NCBI GenBank assembly: GCA_902728285.1
Contig: CACVBU010000050.1
Span: 552,829-616,828, forward strand
Length of the DNA stretch: 64,000 bases
Source of the DNA: Clytia hemisphaerica
Taxonomy: Eukaryota > Cnidaria > Hydrozoa > Leptothecata > Clytiidae
Direction: 5' to 3'
A program made the position numbers and the translations under genes. The notes below the pieces were generated by a model. That model had not been told where the DNA came from. It saw only the letters and a program-made list of their open reading frames with translations, and ran no database searches. How positions within the stretch are numbered: position 1 is the stretch's first letter; each line of letters begins with the position of its first letter. This document shows positions 1-14,900 of this stretch, in pieces.

Positions 1-1580
1 CGATGATGACAGTGAAATTTGGGAGGAGTTGAGATTGAGCAATTTTCACCGTTAGTAGATTATCGCGTTGCCCGATCATGCTTGCAGTTGCATTGTAATA
101 TTTGCGAAATCCCAGGATGGGTGTTAAAGACTGTGAGCTCGGTGACGTGTTTTAACTTGGCGTAAAGCTTCTGCAAGAAACCAAAACAAAAAGCATCAAG
201 TTGAAATTGGGCTTACATAATCAAATCTTTGTAACAAGTCTCTATTAAACAAATAACACCTTTTCCAAGAATCGTTCTTTTAATTAAAAATTTTGGTCGT
301 TGGAGTTTATCATTTTCAAACGTGATAGACAAACAAAACAATCACTATCGATCTAGGTTGTTCCATTCTAGTGACTTAATAAGTAAAAAGTATGTTATCT
401 GTAAAACTACAAACTTATATCGCCATAAATTCCAGTGATTTCCAAGCCATTCAACGCAGTACCAGCCATTGTTTGCTCTTTCACCAGGTTATACATCTGT
501 CCATTTCTTTCGATGTCGATTGATAGATTGAGGTAAATTTTGAAGCCGGTTTTTACATCAGAACAAAAGCAGCAGGAGTCTGAGATGAAATTTATCTTCT
601 TTGAATCTTTCTAGAGAAAGAGACAGAGACAGAAAGAGCGTTGCATGGATATCTTACGTCAAATTTTAAAGTGATCCAATGGTGAAAAACTGTGCTTGGT
701 CTATCATTCTAAAGAGTTTGTCAATTCTAACAAATTACATACCGTTGAAAAGATAATTTAGAGCACTACTTGTGAAAATTGCTTTTTCTTTCAATTTAGC
801 GAGCAACTTCCTTGAGACTGTAACTTTTGATGCAAGTATTCTACAAAAACATAGTTTAAGTTAGGAGGTTTTAGATACGTCTTTACCAAAATTGAAATTT
901 CTAGCATGGGAAGGATAAAAAGCTCACCCTTTTCTTATTCGTCAATTGGAAATAAGTACTATCCGTTATCTTTTCAATGGCATATAATAATGTAAGATTT
1001 GAAGCATTGGTTAAAAAATGACAGGTAAAACAAGAATTAAGGTAAAAAAGATATGTAGTCCATTTATTCCAGCCATAACTTTCTAACAAGCTATCGTAGA
1101 ATGAAAAGTTTGGTATTGTTGGAAAGATATTTGAATGTGCCCATATGTTCCTATACTTAATTGTAAATTCGTCAATGAAAGTGAAGAAGAAATAATAAGA
1201 AAATTTGCTATTTTTGATAGAAAATAAAATGAAAATCTTTTGATGAATCAGTCAGATTAGGCTTACTAGAGGTAAGGTTTATATTTTAAAGTATATACCT
1301 TTTAGACTGTCTTTGAAAATGTTTTGAAGTCCACAAATCGTCCTTTGATTAAAGCTTGATCTTGACTAGATATTATATCATTCATTACATTTGATTTTAA
1401 GAGATTGATAAGTGTTAACTCATAGTCGATGGTAAGAGCAGCATTTGAAATGCCAAAAGGCTGGATATAATTCTATTAAGATTTTATTACAAAGGTTTAT
1501 GACTATGAAATATGCAGTGGAGTTTAAAATAAAATTTAGTTGAGTTTGCGTTTATAACTTGATTTCGTCAGATTTCGAAT
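1..1580. other. AT-rich sequence, nothing recognised
   Basis: I see no open reading frame of convincing quality, no tandem repeat and no inverted-repeat element here. It may be intergenic or intronic DNA. A purine-rich patch with GAGACAGAGACAGA lies near 612-640 and is only low complexity. Confidence 0.5.
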
Positions 1581-1820
1581 TTGATGATCGGTTATTCATA
1601 CAGTTTTGTAAATTATACCATGAGTTTAAAATTTGAGTGTACAACTTCGGAACTGATGATTTGGAAGGTTCTCCTTCATACAGTTTTGGAAATTATACCA
1701 TTAGTTTAACATTTGAGTGTACAACTTCGGTACTGATGATTTTGAAGGTTCTCCTTCATACAGTTTTTTAGATTATACCATGAGTTTAACATTTGAGTGG
1801 ACAACTTCGGTGACTGGACA
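1581..1820. repeat. 80-bp tandem repeat, three copies
   Basis: Three head-to-tail copies are marked by CATACAGTTTT at about 1599, 1679 and 1759, each followed by ATTATACCAT and ACAACTTCGG. The spacing is 80 bp. Copies differ by a few substitutions. The array sits just upstream of the large satellite but shares no obvious sequence with it. Confidence 0.85.
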
Positions 1821-2005
1821 GGTTTCTCCAAGTGATTTTGATGTCCTGGACTGTTTCCTATGGTGGTAAAAATGTCCTTTTATTTAAAAGATTAAAAAAA
1901 AGAAATAAAGTGTTATTTCTGTACCCTGGACAGTCAGGTTCTTCATGTGAATTTGGTGTCTGGAATTGTTTCCTACGGCGGTAAATATTTATTAAGAGAT
2001 TAGAT
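1815..2005. repeat. Diverged direct duplication of about 110 bp
   Basis: A block containing CTGGACAGGTTTCTCCAAG and CTGTTTCCTATGGTGGTAAA (from 1815) recurs from about 1926 as CTGGACAGTCAGGTTCTTCA and TTGTTTCCTACGGCGGTAAA. The copies are in direct orientation and have diverged by indels. The second runs into the first decayed satellite monomer. Confidence 0.6.
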
Positions 2006-2016
2006 TTTGTGTACAT

Positions 2017-2641
2017 GATGAGCTGAATCACATAGTGTTTGTTCCAATGCATTTTGCACTCTTTAACCTTTTTTAAAAAAATTTCAAAAAGAGAACCTTT
2101 CTCATACAAGTTAACAACTGGAGCTTTAAATGCAATCTTTGTTAATTTTAGTCGAAATGAAAAAGATATTGCTACTGGTCTAGAAATGAGAAATAAGAGA
2201 TTATTTTTTGTGTACATGATGAGCTGAATCACATAAACTTTGCCCAGTGCTTGATCCAATGCATTTTGAAATATGATATCTACTTTAAAGAAAAACTTCA
2301 AGGTAAAAGAGAACTTTCATTCATAACAGGTTAACAACTGAGAAGTCGAACTATAAATGAAAATCTCAATTAATTTTGCTCGAAATGAAAAATATATTGT
2401 AAAGAGAGTTTAGTTTAGATGAGCTGATTCAGATAAAATTTGCCAAGTGTTTGATCCAATGCATTTTAAGTTAAAATTCATTTTATGCCAATATAACCCT
2501 CAAAAAATAGTTTTGAAACAAATTTTGCGAACTCTGATAAAGTGTTACTTATGATTATATCCATTTTTGTTTCTTGCCAATGCACCACTCAAAAAAAATT
2601 ACTTTTGACATCAATTACAAAAAAATTGATAAAGGTGTTAA
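2017..2641. repeat. Degenerate edge monomers of the satellite (about 200 bp each)
   Basis: GATGAGCTG, a landmark of the main satellite monomer, occurs at 2017, 2218 and 2418, so two units here are only about 200 bp long. They share GTTAACAACTG, CGAAATGAAAAA and TTGATCCAATGCATTTT with the 405-bp form but lack large internal parts of it. The first jumps from AGATATTG straight to CTACTGGT. The second jumps from TTTAGTTTA to GATGAGCTG. The third, cut by the N gap, carries an internal tandem copy of the roughly 75-bp segment beginning TGCCAAT. These are decayed or ancestral-length satellite units. Confidence 0.8.
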
Positions 2642-2984
2642 NNNNNNNNNNNNNNNNNNNNNNNNNNNNNNNNNNNNNNNNNNNNNNNNNNNNNNNNNNN
2701 NNNNNNNNNNNNNNNNNNNNNNNNNNNNNNNNNNNNNNNNNNNNNNNNNNNNNNNNNNNNNNNNNNNNNNNNNNNNNNNNNNNNNNNNNNNNNNNNNNNN
2801 NNNNNNNNNNNNNNNNNNNNNNNNNNNNNNNNNNNNNNNNNNNNNNNNNNNNNNNNNNNNNNNNNNNNNNNNNNNNNNNNNNNNNNNNNNNNNNNNNNNN
2901 NNNNNNNNNNNNNNNNNNNNNNNNNNNNNNNNNNNNNNNNNNNNNNNNNNNNNNNNNNNNNNNNNNNNNNNNNNNNNNNNNNNN
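2642..2984. other. Assembly gap (343 N)
   Basis: A run of N lies inside the satellite between the decayed and the homogeneous monomers. Its length may be an estimate, so the true monomer count and the transition point between the two forms are unknown. Any open frame across it is an artefact. Confidence 0.99.
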
Positions 2985-5900
2985 ATGCCAATATAACCAT
3001 CAAAAAGATTTGAGATCAATTTTATCAACTCTGATAAAGTGTTAATTAGAATATCCATTTCTTAAGTAACTTCAAGGTAAAAGAGAACTTTCATTCATAA
3101 AAGGTTAACAACTGAAAATTCGAACTCTAATGAAATCTCTGTAAATTTTGATCGAAATGAAAAATATTGTAAAGAGAGTTAGTTTTAAAAACTAGATTTT
3201 AATGATCATTAAATTAGCATAACAATTACCATGTTCAGCTATACAGTTAAGTATTACGATCTCCTACGGGTGTGAAATGAGAAATAAGAGATACTTTTTG
3301 TGCGAATGATGAGCTAATTTAGATAAAATATGCCAAGTGTTTGATCCAAGGTATTATAAGTTATCATTAGAATTCAGTTCATGCCAATATAACCATCAAA
3401 AAAGATTTGAGATCAATTTTATCAACTCTGATAAAGTGTTAATTAGAATATTCATTTCTTAAAGAAACTTCAAGGTAAAAGAGAACTTTCATTGATAACA
3501 GGTTAACAACTGAAAAGTCGAACTCTAAATGAAATCTCTGCAAATTTTGATCGAAATGAAAAGATATTGTAAAGAGAGTTTAGTTTAAAAACTAGATTTT
3601 AATGATCATTAAAATTAGCATAACAATTACCATGTTCAGCTATACAGTTAAGTATTACGATCTCCTACTGGTGTAGAAATGAGAAATAAGAGATTACTTT
3701 TTGTGGAATGATGAGCTGATTTAAATAAAATATGCCAAGTGTTTGATCCAAGGAATTAAAAGTTATCATTAGAATTCAGTTCATGCCAAATACCATCAAA
3801 AAGATTTGAGATCAATTTTATCAACTCTGATAAAGTGTTAATTAGAATATCCATTTCTTAAAGATACCTTCAAGGTAAAAGAGAACTTTCATTGATAAAG
3901 GTTAACAACTGAAAATTCGAACTCTAAATGAAAATCTCTGTAAATTTTGATCGAAATGAAAAAGATATTGTAAAGAGAGTTTAGTTTAAAAACTAGATTT
4001 TAATGATCATTAAAATTAGCATAACAATTACCATGTTCAGCTATACAGTTAAGTATTACGATCTCCTACGGGTGTAGAAATGAGAAATAAGAGATTACTT
4101 TTTGTGCGAATGATGAGCTAATTTAGATAAAATATGCCAAGTGTTTTGATCCAAGGTATTATATGTTCATTAGAATTCAGTTTATGCCAATATAACCATC
4201 AAAAAAGATTTGAGATCAATTTTATCAACTCTGATAAAGTGTTAATTAGAATATCCATTTCTTAAAGAAAACTTCAAGGTAAAAGAGAACTTTCATTGAT
4301 AACAGGTTAACAACTGAAAAGTCGAACTCTAAATGAAAATCTCTGTAAATTTTGATCGAAATGAAAAAGATATTGTAAAGAGAGTTTAGTTTAAAAACTA
4401 GATTTTAATGATCATTAAAATTAGCATAACAATTACCATGTTCAGCTATACAGTTAAGTATTACGATCTCCTACGGTGTAGAAATGAGAAATAAGAGATT
4501 ACTTTTTTGTTGAATGATGAGCTGATTTAAATAAAATATGCCAAGTGTTTGATCCAAGGAATTATAAGTTATCATTAGAATTCAGTTCATGCCAATATAA
4601 CCATCAAAAAAGATTTGAGATCAATTTTATCAACTCTGATAAAGTGTTAATTAGAATATCCATTTCTTAAAGATACCTTCAAGGTAAAAGAGAACTTTCA
4701 TTGATAACAGGTTAACAACTGAAAAGTCGAACTCTAAATGAAAATCTCTGTAAATTTTGATCGAAATGAAAAAGATATTGTAAAGAGAGTTTAGTTTAAA
4801 AACTAGATTTTAATGATCATTAAAATTAGCATAACAATTACCATGTTCAGCTATACAGTTAAGTATTACGATCTCCTACTGGTGTAGAAATGAGAAATAA
4901 GAGATTACTTTTTGTGAATGATGAGCTGATTTAAATAAATATGCCAAGTGTTTGATCCAAGGAATTAAAGTTATCATTAGAATTCAGTTCATGCCAATAT
5001 AACCATCAAAAAAGATTTGAGATCAATTTTATCAACTCTGATAAAGTGTTAATTAGAATATCCATTTCTTAAAGATACCTTCAAGGTAAAAGAGAACTTT
5101 CATTGATAACAGGTTAACAACTGAAAAGTCGAACTCTAAATGAAAATCTCTGTAAATTTTGATCGAAATGAAAAAGATATTGTAAAGAGAGTTTAGTTTA
5201 AAAACTAGATTTTAATGATCATTAAAATTAGCATAACAATTACCATGTTCAGCTATACAGTTAAGTATTACGATCTCCTACGGGTGTAGAAATGAGAAAT
5301 AAGAGATTACTTTTTGTGCAAATGATGAGCTAATTTAGATAAAATATGCCAAGTGTTTGATCCAAGGTATTATAAGTTATCATTAGAATTCAGTTTATGC
5401 CAATATAACCATCAAAAAAGATTTGAGATCAATTTTATCAACTCTGATAAAGTGTTATTAGAATATTCATTTCTTAAAGACTTCAAGGTAAAAGAGAACT
5501 TTCATTGATAACAGGTTAACAACTGAAAAGTCGAACTCTAAATGAAAATCTCTGTAAATTTTGATCGAAATGAAAAAGATATTGTAAAGAGAGTTTAGTT
5601 TAAAAACTAGATTTTAATGATCATTAAAATTAGCATAACAATTACCATGTTCAGCTATACAGTTAAGTATTACGATCTCCTACTGGTGTAGAAATGAGAA
5701 ATAAGAGATTACTTTTGTGTGAATGATGAGCTGATTTAAATAAAATATGCCAAGTGTTTGATCCAAGGAATTATAAGTTATCATTAGAATTCAGTTTATG
5801 CCAATATAACCATCAAAAAAGATTTGAGATCAATTTTATCAACTCTGATAAAGTGTTAATTAGAATATCCATTTCTTAAAGAAAACTTCAAGGTAAAAGA

Positions 5901-8900
5901 GAACTTTCATTGATAACAGGTTAACAACTGAAAAGTCGAACTCTAAATGAAAATCTCTGTAAATTTTGATCGAAATGAAAAAGATATTGTAAAGAGAGTT
6001 TAGTTTAAAAACTAGATTTTAATGATCATTAAAATTAGCATAACAATTACCATGTTCAGCTATACAGTTAAGTATTACGATCTCCTACTGGTGTAGAAAT
6101 GAGAAATAAGAGATTACTTTTTGTGTGAATGATGAGCTGATTTAGATAAAATATGCCAAGTGTTTGATCCAAGGAATTATAAGTTATCATTAGAATTCAG
6201 TTCATGCCAATATAACCATCAAAAAAGATTTGAGATCAATTTTATCAACTCTGATAAAGTGTTAATTAGAATATCCATTTCTTAAAGATACCTTCAAGGT
6301 AAAAGAGAACTTTCATTGATAACAGGTTAACAACTGAAAAGTCGAACTCTAAATGAAAATCTCTGTAAATTTTGATCGAAATGAAAAAGATATTGTAAAG
6401 AGAGTTTAGTTTAAAAACTAGATTTTAATGATCATTAAAATTAGCATAACAATTACCATGTTCAGCTATACAGTTAAGTATTACGATCTCCTACGGGTGT
6501 AGAAATGAGAAATAAGAGATTACTTTTTGTGCGAATGATGAGCTAATTTAGATAAAATATGCCAAGTGTTTGATCCAAGGTATTATAAGTTATCATTAGA
6601 ATTCAGTTTATGCCAATATAACCATCAAAAAAGATTTGAGATCAATTTTATCAACTCTGATAAAGTGTTAATTAGAATATCCATTTCTTAAAGAAAACTT
6701 CAAGGTAAAAGAGAACTTTCATTGATAACAGGTTAACAACTGAAAAGTCGAACTCTAAATGAAAATCTCTGCAAATTTTGATCGAAATGAAAAAGATATT
6801 GTAAAGAGAGTTTAGTTTAAAACTAAATTTTAATGATCATTAAAATTAGCATAACAATTACCATGTTCAGCTATACAGTTAAGTATTACGATCTCCTACT
6901 GGTGTAGAAATGAGAAATAAGAGATTACTTTTTGTGTGAATGATGAGCTGATTTAAATAAAATATGCCAAGTGTTTGATCCAAGGAATTAAAAGTTATCA
7001 TTAGAATTCAGTTCATGCCAATATAACCATCAAAAAGATTTGAGATCAATTTTATCAACTCTGATAAAGTGTTAATTAGAATATCCATTTCTTAAAGATA
7101 CCTTCAAGGTAAAAGAGAACTTTCATTGATAACAGGTTAACAACTGAAAAGTCGAACTCTAAATGAAATCTCTGTAAATTTTGATCGAAATGAAAAAGAT
7201 ATTGTAAAGAGAGTTTAGTTTAAAAACTAGATTTTAATGATCATTAAAATTAGCATAACAATTACCATGTTCAGCTATACAGTTAAGTATTACGATCTCC
7301 TACAGGTGTAGAAATGAGAAATAAGAGATTACTTTTTGTGCGAATGATGAGCTGATTTAAATAAAATATGCCAAGTGTTTGATCCAAGGAATTAAAAGTT
7401 ATCATTAGAATTCAGTTCATGCCAATATAACCATCAAAAAAGATTTGAGATCAATTTTATCAACTCTGATAAAGTGTTAATTAGAATATCCATTTCTTAA
7501 AGAAAACTTCAAGGTAAAAGAGAACTTTCATTGATAACAGGTTAACAACTGAAAAGTCGAACTCTAAATGAAAATCTCTGCAAATTTTGATCGAAATGAA
7601 AAAGATATTGTAAAGAGAGTTTAGTTTAAAAACTAGATTTTAATGGTCATTAAAATTACCATAACAATTACCATGTTCAGCTATACAGTTAAGTATTACG
7701 ATCTCCTACTGGTGTAGAAATGAGAAATAAGAGATTACTTTTTGTGTGAATGATGAGCTGATTTAAATAAAATATGCCAAGTGTTTGATCCAAGGAATTA
7801 AAAGTTATCATTAGAATTCAGTTCATGCCAATATAACCATCAAAAAAGATTTGAGATCAATTTTATCAACTCTGATAAAGTGTTAATTAGAATATCCATT
7901 TCTTAAAGATACCTTCAAGGTAAAAGAGAACTTTCATTCATAAAAGGTTAACAACTGAAAATTCGAACTCTAAATGAAAATCTCTGTAAATTTTGATCGA
8001 AATGAAAAAGATATTGTAAAGAGAGTTTAGTTTAAAAACTAGATTTTAATGATCATTAAAATTAGCATAACAATTACCATGTTCAGCTATACAGTTAAGT
8101 ATTACGATCTCCTACGGGTGTAGAAATGAGAAATAAGAGATTACTTTTTGTGCGAATGATGAGCTAATTTAGATAAAATATGCCAAGTGTTTGATCCAAG
8201 GTATTATAAGTTATCATTAGAATTCAGTTTATGCCAATATAACTATCAAAAAAGATTTGAGATCAATTTTATCAACTCTGATAAAGTGTTAATTAGAATA
8301 TTCATTTCTTAAAGAAGACTTCAAGGTAAAAGAGAACTTTCATTGATAACAGGTTAACAACTGAAAAGTCGAACTCTAAATGAAAATCTCTGCAAATTTT
8401 GATCGAAATGAAAAAGATATTCTAAAGAGAGTTTAGTTTAAAAACTAGATTTTAATGGTCATTAAAATTACCATAACAATTACCATGTTCAGCTATACAG
8501 TTAAGTATTACGATCTCCTACTGGTGTAGAAATGAGAAATAAGAGATTACTTTTAGCGTGAATGATGAGCTGATTTAAATAAAATATGCCAAGTGTTTGA
8601 TCCAAGGTATTATATGTTATCATTAGAATTCAGTTTATGCCAATATAACCATCAAAAAAGATTTGAGATCAATTTTATCAACTCTGATAAAGTGTTAATT
8701 AGAATATTCATTTCTTAAAGAAAACTTCAAGGTAAAAGAGAACTTTCATTGATAACAGGTTAACAACTGAAAAGTCGAACTCTAAATGAAAATCTCTGCA
8801 AATTTTGATCGAAATGAAAAAGATATTGTAAAGAGAGTTTAGTTTAAAAACTAGATTTTAATGGTCATTAAAATTAGCATAACAATTACCATGTTCAGCT

Positions 8901-11900
8901 ATACAGTTAAGTATTACGATCTCCTACTGGTGTAGAAATGAGAAATAAGAGATTACTTTTTGTGTGAATGATGAGCTGATTTAAATAAAACATGCCAAGT
9001 GTTTGATCCAAGGAATTAAAAGTTATCATTAGAATTCAGTTCATGCCAATATAACCATCAAAAAAGATTTGAGATCAATTTTATCAACTCTGATAAAGTG
9101 TTAATTAGAATATCCATTTCTTAAAGATACCTTCAAGGTAAAAGAGAACTTTCATTCATAACAGGTTAACAACTGAAAATTCGAACTCTAAATGAAAATC
9201 TCTGTAAATTTTGATCGAAATGAAAAAGATATTGTAAAGAGAGTTTAGTTTAAAAACTAGATTTTAATGATCATTAAAATTAGCATAACAATTACCATGT
9301 TCAGCTATACAGTTAAGTATTACGATCTCCTACGGGTGTAGAAATGAGAAATAAGAGATTACTTTTTGTGCGAATGATGAGCTAATTTAGATAAAATATG
9401 CCAAGTGTTTGATCCAAGGTATTATATGTTATCATTAGAATTCAGTTTATGCCAATATAACCATCAAAAAAGATTTGAGATCAATTTTATCAACTCTGAT
9501 AAAGTGTTAATTAGAATATTCATTTCTTAAAGAAAACTTCAAGGTAAAAGAGAACTTTCATTGATAACAGGTTAACAACTGAAAAGTCGAACTCTAAATG
9601 AAAATCTCTGCAAATTTTGATCGAAATGAAAAAGATATTGTAAAGAGAGTTTAGTTTAAAAACTAGATTTTAATGGTCATTAAAATTACCATAACAATTA
9701 CCATGTTCAGCTATACAGTTAAGTATTACGATCTCCTACTGGTGTAGAAATGAGAAATAAGAGATTACTTTTTGTGTGAATGATGAGCTGATTTAAATAA
9801 AATATGACAAGTGTTTGATCCAAGGAATTAAAAGCTATCATTAGAATTCAGTTCATGCCAATATAACCATCAAAAAAGATTTGAGATCAATTTTATCAAC
9901 TCAGATAAAGTGTTAGTTAGAATATCCATTTCTTAAAGATACCTTCAAGGTAAAAGAGAACTTTCATTCATAACAGGTTAACAACTGAAAAGTCGAACTC
10001 TAAATGAAAATCTCTGTAAATTTTGATCGAAATGAAAAAGATATTGTAAAGAGAGTTTAGTTTAAAAACTAGATTTTAATGATCATTAAAATTAGCATAA
10101 CAATTACCATGTTCAGCTATACAGTTAAGTATTACGATCTCCTACGGGTGTAGAAATGAGAAATAAGAGATTACTTTTTGTGTGAATGATGAGCTGATTT
10201 AAATAAAATATGCCAAGTGTTTGATCCAAGGAATTAAAAGTTATCATTAGAATTCAGTTCATGCCAATATAACCATCAAAAAAGATTTGAGATCAATTTT
10301 ATCAACTCTGATAAAGTGTTAATTAGAATATTCATTTCTTAAAGAAAACTTCAAGGTAAAAGAGAACTTTCATTGATAACAGGTTAACAACTGAAAAGTC
10401 CAACTCTAAATGAAAATCTCTGCAAATTTTGATCGAAATGAAAAAGATATTGTAAAGAGAGTTTAGTTTAAAAACTAGATTTTAATGGTCATTAAAATTA
10501 CCATAACAATTACCATGTTCAGCTATACAGTTAAGTATTACGATCTCCTACTGGTGTAGAAATGAGAAATAAGAGATTACTTTTTGTGTGAATGATGAGC
10601 TGATTTAAATAAAATATGCCAAGTGTTTGATCCAAGGAATTACAAGTTATCATTAGAATTCAGTTCATGCCAATATAACCATCAAAAAAGATTTGAGATC
10701 AATTTTATCAACTCTGATAAAGTGTTAGTTAGAATATCCATTTCTTAAAGATACCTGCAAGGTAAAAGAGAACTTTCATTCATAACAGGTTAACAACTGA
10801 AAATTCGAACTCTAAATGAAAATCTCTGTAAATTTTGATCGAAATGAAAAAGATATTGTAAAGAGAGTTTAGTTTAAAAACTAGATTTTAATGATCATTA
10901 AAATTAGCATAACAATTACCATGTTCAGCTATACAGTTAAGTATTACGATCTCCTACGGTGTAGAAATGAGAAATAAGAGATTACTTTTTGTGTGAATGA
11001 TGAGCTGATTTAAATAAAATATGCCAAGTGTTTGATCCAAGGAATTAAAAGTTATCATTAGAATTCAGTTCATGCCAATATAACCATCAAAAAGATTTGA
11101 GATCAATTTTATCAACTCTGATAAAGTGTTAATTAGAATATCCATTTCTTAAAGATACCTTCAAGGTAAAAGAGAACTTTCATTGATAACAGGTTAACAA
11201 CTGAAAAGTCGAACTCTAAATGAAAATCTCTGCAAATTTTGATCGAAATGAAAAAGATATTGTAAAGAGAGTTTAGTTTAAAAAACTAGATTTTAATGAT
11301 CATTAAAATTAGCATAACAATTACCATGTTCAGCTATACAGTTAAGTATTACGATCTCCTACTGGTGTAGAAATGAGAAATAAGACATTACTTTTTGTGC
11401 GAATGATGAGCTAATTTAGATAAAATATGCCAAGTGTTTGATCCAAGGTATTATAAGTTATCATTAGAATTCAGTTTATGCCAATATAACCATCAAAAAA
11501 GATTTAAGATCAATTTTATCAACTCTGATAAAGTGTTAATTAGAATATTCATTTCTTAAAGAAAACTTCAAGGTAAAAGAGAACTTTCATTGATAACAGG
11601 TTAACAACTGAAAAGTCGAACTCTAAATGAAAATCTCTGCAAATTTTGATCGAAATGAAAAATATATTGTAAAGAGAGTTTAGTTTAAAAACTAGATTTT
11701 AATGATCATTAAAATTAGCATAACAATTACCATGTTCAGCTATACAGTTAAGTATTACGATCTCCTACTGGTGTAGAAATGAGAAATAAGACATTACTTT
11801 TTGGGCGAATGATGAGCTAATTTAGATAAAATATGCCAAGTGTTTGATCCAAGGTATTATAAGTTATCATTAGAATTCAGTTTATGCCAATATAACCATC

Positions 11901-14900
11901 AAAAAAGATTTGAGATCAATTTTATCAACTCTGATAAAGTGTTAATTAGAATATTCATTTCTTAAAGAAAACTTCAAGGTAAAAGAGAACTTTCATTGAT
12001 AACAGGTTAACAACTGAAAAGTCGAACTCTAAATGAAAATCTCTGCAAATTTTGATCGAAATGAAAAATATATTGTAAAGAGAGTTTAGTTTAAAAACTA
12101 GATTTTAATGATCATTAAAATTAGCATAACAATTACCATGTTCAGATATACAGTTAAGTATTACGATCTCCTACTGGTGTAGAAATGAGAAATAAGACAT
12201 TACTTTTTGTGCGAATGATGAGCTAATTTAGATAAAATATGCCAAGTGTTTGATCCAAGGTATTATAAGTTATCATTAGAATTCAGTTTATGCCAATATA
12301 ACCATCAAAAAAGATTTGAGATCAATTTTATCAACTCTGATAAAGTGTTAATTAGAATATTCATTTCTTAAAGAAAACTTCAAGGTAAAAGAGAACTTTC
12401 ATTGATAACAGGTTAACAACTGAAAAGTCGAACTCTAAATGAAAATCTCTGCAAATTTTGATCGAAATGAAAAAGATATTGTAAAGAGAGTTTAGTTTAA
12501 AAACTAGATTTTAATGGTCATTAAAATTACCATAACAATTACCATGTTCAGCTATACAGTTAAGTATTACGATCTCCTACTGGTGTAGAAATGAGAAATA
12601 AGAGATTACTTTTTGTGTGAATGATGAGCTGATTTAAATAAAATATGACAAGTGTTTGATCCAAGGAATTAAAAGCTATCATTAGAATTCAGTTCATGCC
12701 AATATAACCATCAAAAAAGATTTGAGATCAATTTTATCAACTCAGATAAAGTGTTAGTTAGAATATCCATTTCTTAAAGATACCTTCAAGGTAAAAGAGA
12801 ACTTTCATTCATAACAGGTTAACAACTGAAAATTCGAACTCTAAATGAAAATCTCTGTAAATTTTGATCGAAATGAAAAAGATATTGTAAAGAGAGTTTA
12901 GTTTAAAAACTAGATTTTAATGATCATTAAAATTAGCATAACAATTACCATGTTCAGCTATACAGTTAAGTATTACGATCTCCTACGGGTGTAGAAATGA
13001 GAAATAAGAGATTACTTTTTGTGTGAATGATGAGCTGATTTAAATAAAATATGACAAGTGTTTGATCCAAGGAATTAAAAGCTATCATTAGAATTCAGTT
13101 CATGCCAATATAACCATCAAAAAAGATTTGAGATCAATTTTATCAACTCTGATAAAGTGTTAATTAGAATATCCATTTCTTAAAGATACCTTCAAGGTAA
13201 AAGAGAACTTTCATTGATAACAGGTTAACAACTGAAAAGTCGAACTCTAAATGAAAATCTCTGTAAATTTTGATCGAAATGAAAAAGATATTGTAAAGAG
13301 AGTTTAGTTTAAAAACTAGATTTTAATGATCATTAAAATTAGCATAACAATTACCATGTTCAGCTATACAGTTAAGTATTACGATCTCCTACTGGTGTAG
13401 AAATGAGAAATAAGAGATTACTTTTTGTGTGAATGATGAGCTGATTTAAATAAAATATGCCAAGTGTTTGATCCAAGGAATTAAAAGTTATCATTAGAAT
13501 TCAGTTCATGCCAATATAACCATCAAAAAAGATTTGAGATCAATTTTATCAACTCTGATAAAGTGTTAATTAGAATATCCATTTCTTAAAGATACCTTCA
13601 AGGTAAAAGAGAACTTTCATTGATAACAGGTTAACAACTGAAAAGTCGAACTCTAAATGAAAATCTCTGTAAATTTTGATCGAAATGAAAAAGATATTGT
13701 AAAGAGAGTTTAGTTTAAAAACTAGATTTTAATGATCATTAAAATTAGCATAACAATTACCATGTTCAGCTATACAGTTAAGTATTACGATCTCCTACGG
13801 GTGTAGAAATGAGAAATAAGAGATTACTTTTTGTGCGAATGATGAGCTAATTTAGATAAATATGCCAAGTGTTTGATCCAAGGTATTATAAGTTATCATT
13901 AGAATTCAGTTTATGCCAATATAACCATCAAAAAAGATTTGAGATCAATTTTATCAACTCTGATAAAGTGTTAATTAGAATATTCATTTCTTAAAGAAAA
14001 CTTCAAGGTAAAAGAGAACTTTCATTGATAACAGGTTAACAACTGAAAAGTCGAACTCTAAATGAAAATCTCTGCAAATTTTGATCGAAATGAAAAATAT
14101 ATTGTAAAGAGAGTTTAGTTTAAAAACTAGATTTTAATGATCATTAAAATTAGCATAACAATTACCATGTTCAGCTATACAGTTAAGTATTACGATCTCC
14201 TACTGGTGTAGAAATGAGAAATAAGAGATTACTTTTTGTGTGAATGATGAGCTGATTTAAATAAAATATGCCAAGTGTTTGATCCAAGGAATTATAAGTT
14301 ATCATTAGAATTCAGTTCATGCCAATATAACCATCAAAAAAGATTTGAGATCAATTTTATCAACTCTGATAAAGTGTTAATTAGAATATCCATTTCTTAA
14401 AGATACCTTCAAGGTAAAAGAGAACTTTCATTGATAACAGGTTAACAACTGAAAAGTCGAACTCTAAATGAAAATCTCTGTAAATTTTGATCGAAATGAA
14501 AAAGATATTGTAAAGAGAGTTTAGTTTAAAAACTAGATTTTAATGATCATTAAAATTAGCATAACAATTACCATGTTCAGCTATACAGTTAAGTATTACG
14601 ATCTCCTACGGGTGTAGAAATGAGAAATAAGAGATTACTTTTTGTGCGAATGATGAGCTAATTTAGATAAAATATGCCAAGTGTTTGATCCAAGGTATTA
14701 TAAGTTATCATTAGAATTCAGTTTATGCCAATATAACCATCAAAAAAGATTTGAGATCAATTTTATCAACTCTGATAAAGTGTTAATTAGAATATCCATT
14801 TCTTAAAGAAAACTTCAAGGTAAAAGAGAACTTTCATTGATAACAGGTTAACAACTGAAAAGTCGAACTCTAAATGAAAATCTCTGTAAATTTTGATCGA

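Noticed and set aside
2542-3058. Open frames of 120-167 codons around 2.5-3.1 kb
   Set aside because: They run through the 343-bp N gap, and the flanking sequence is satellite.
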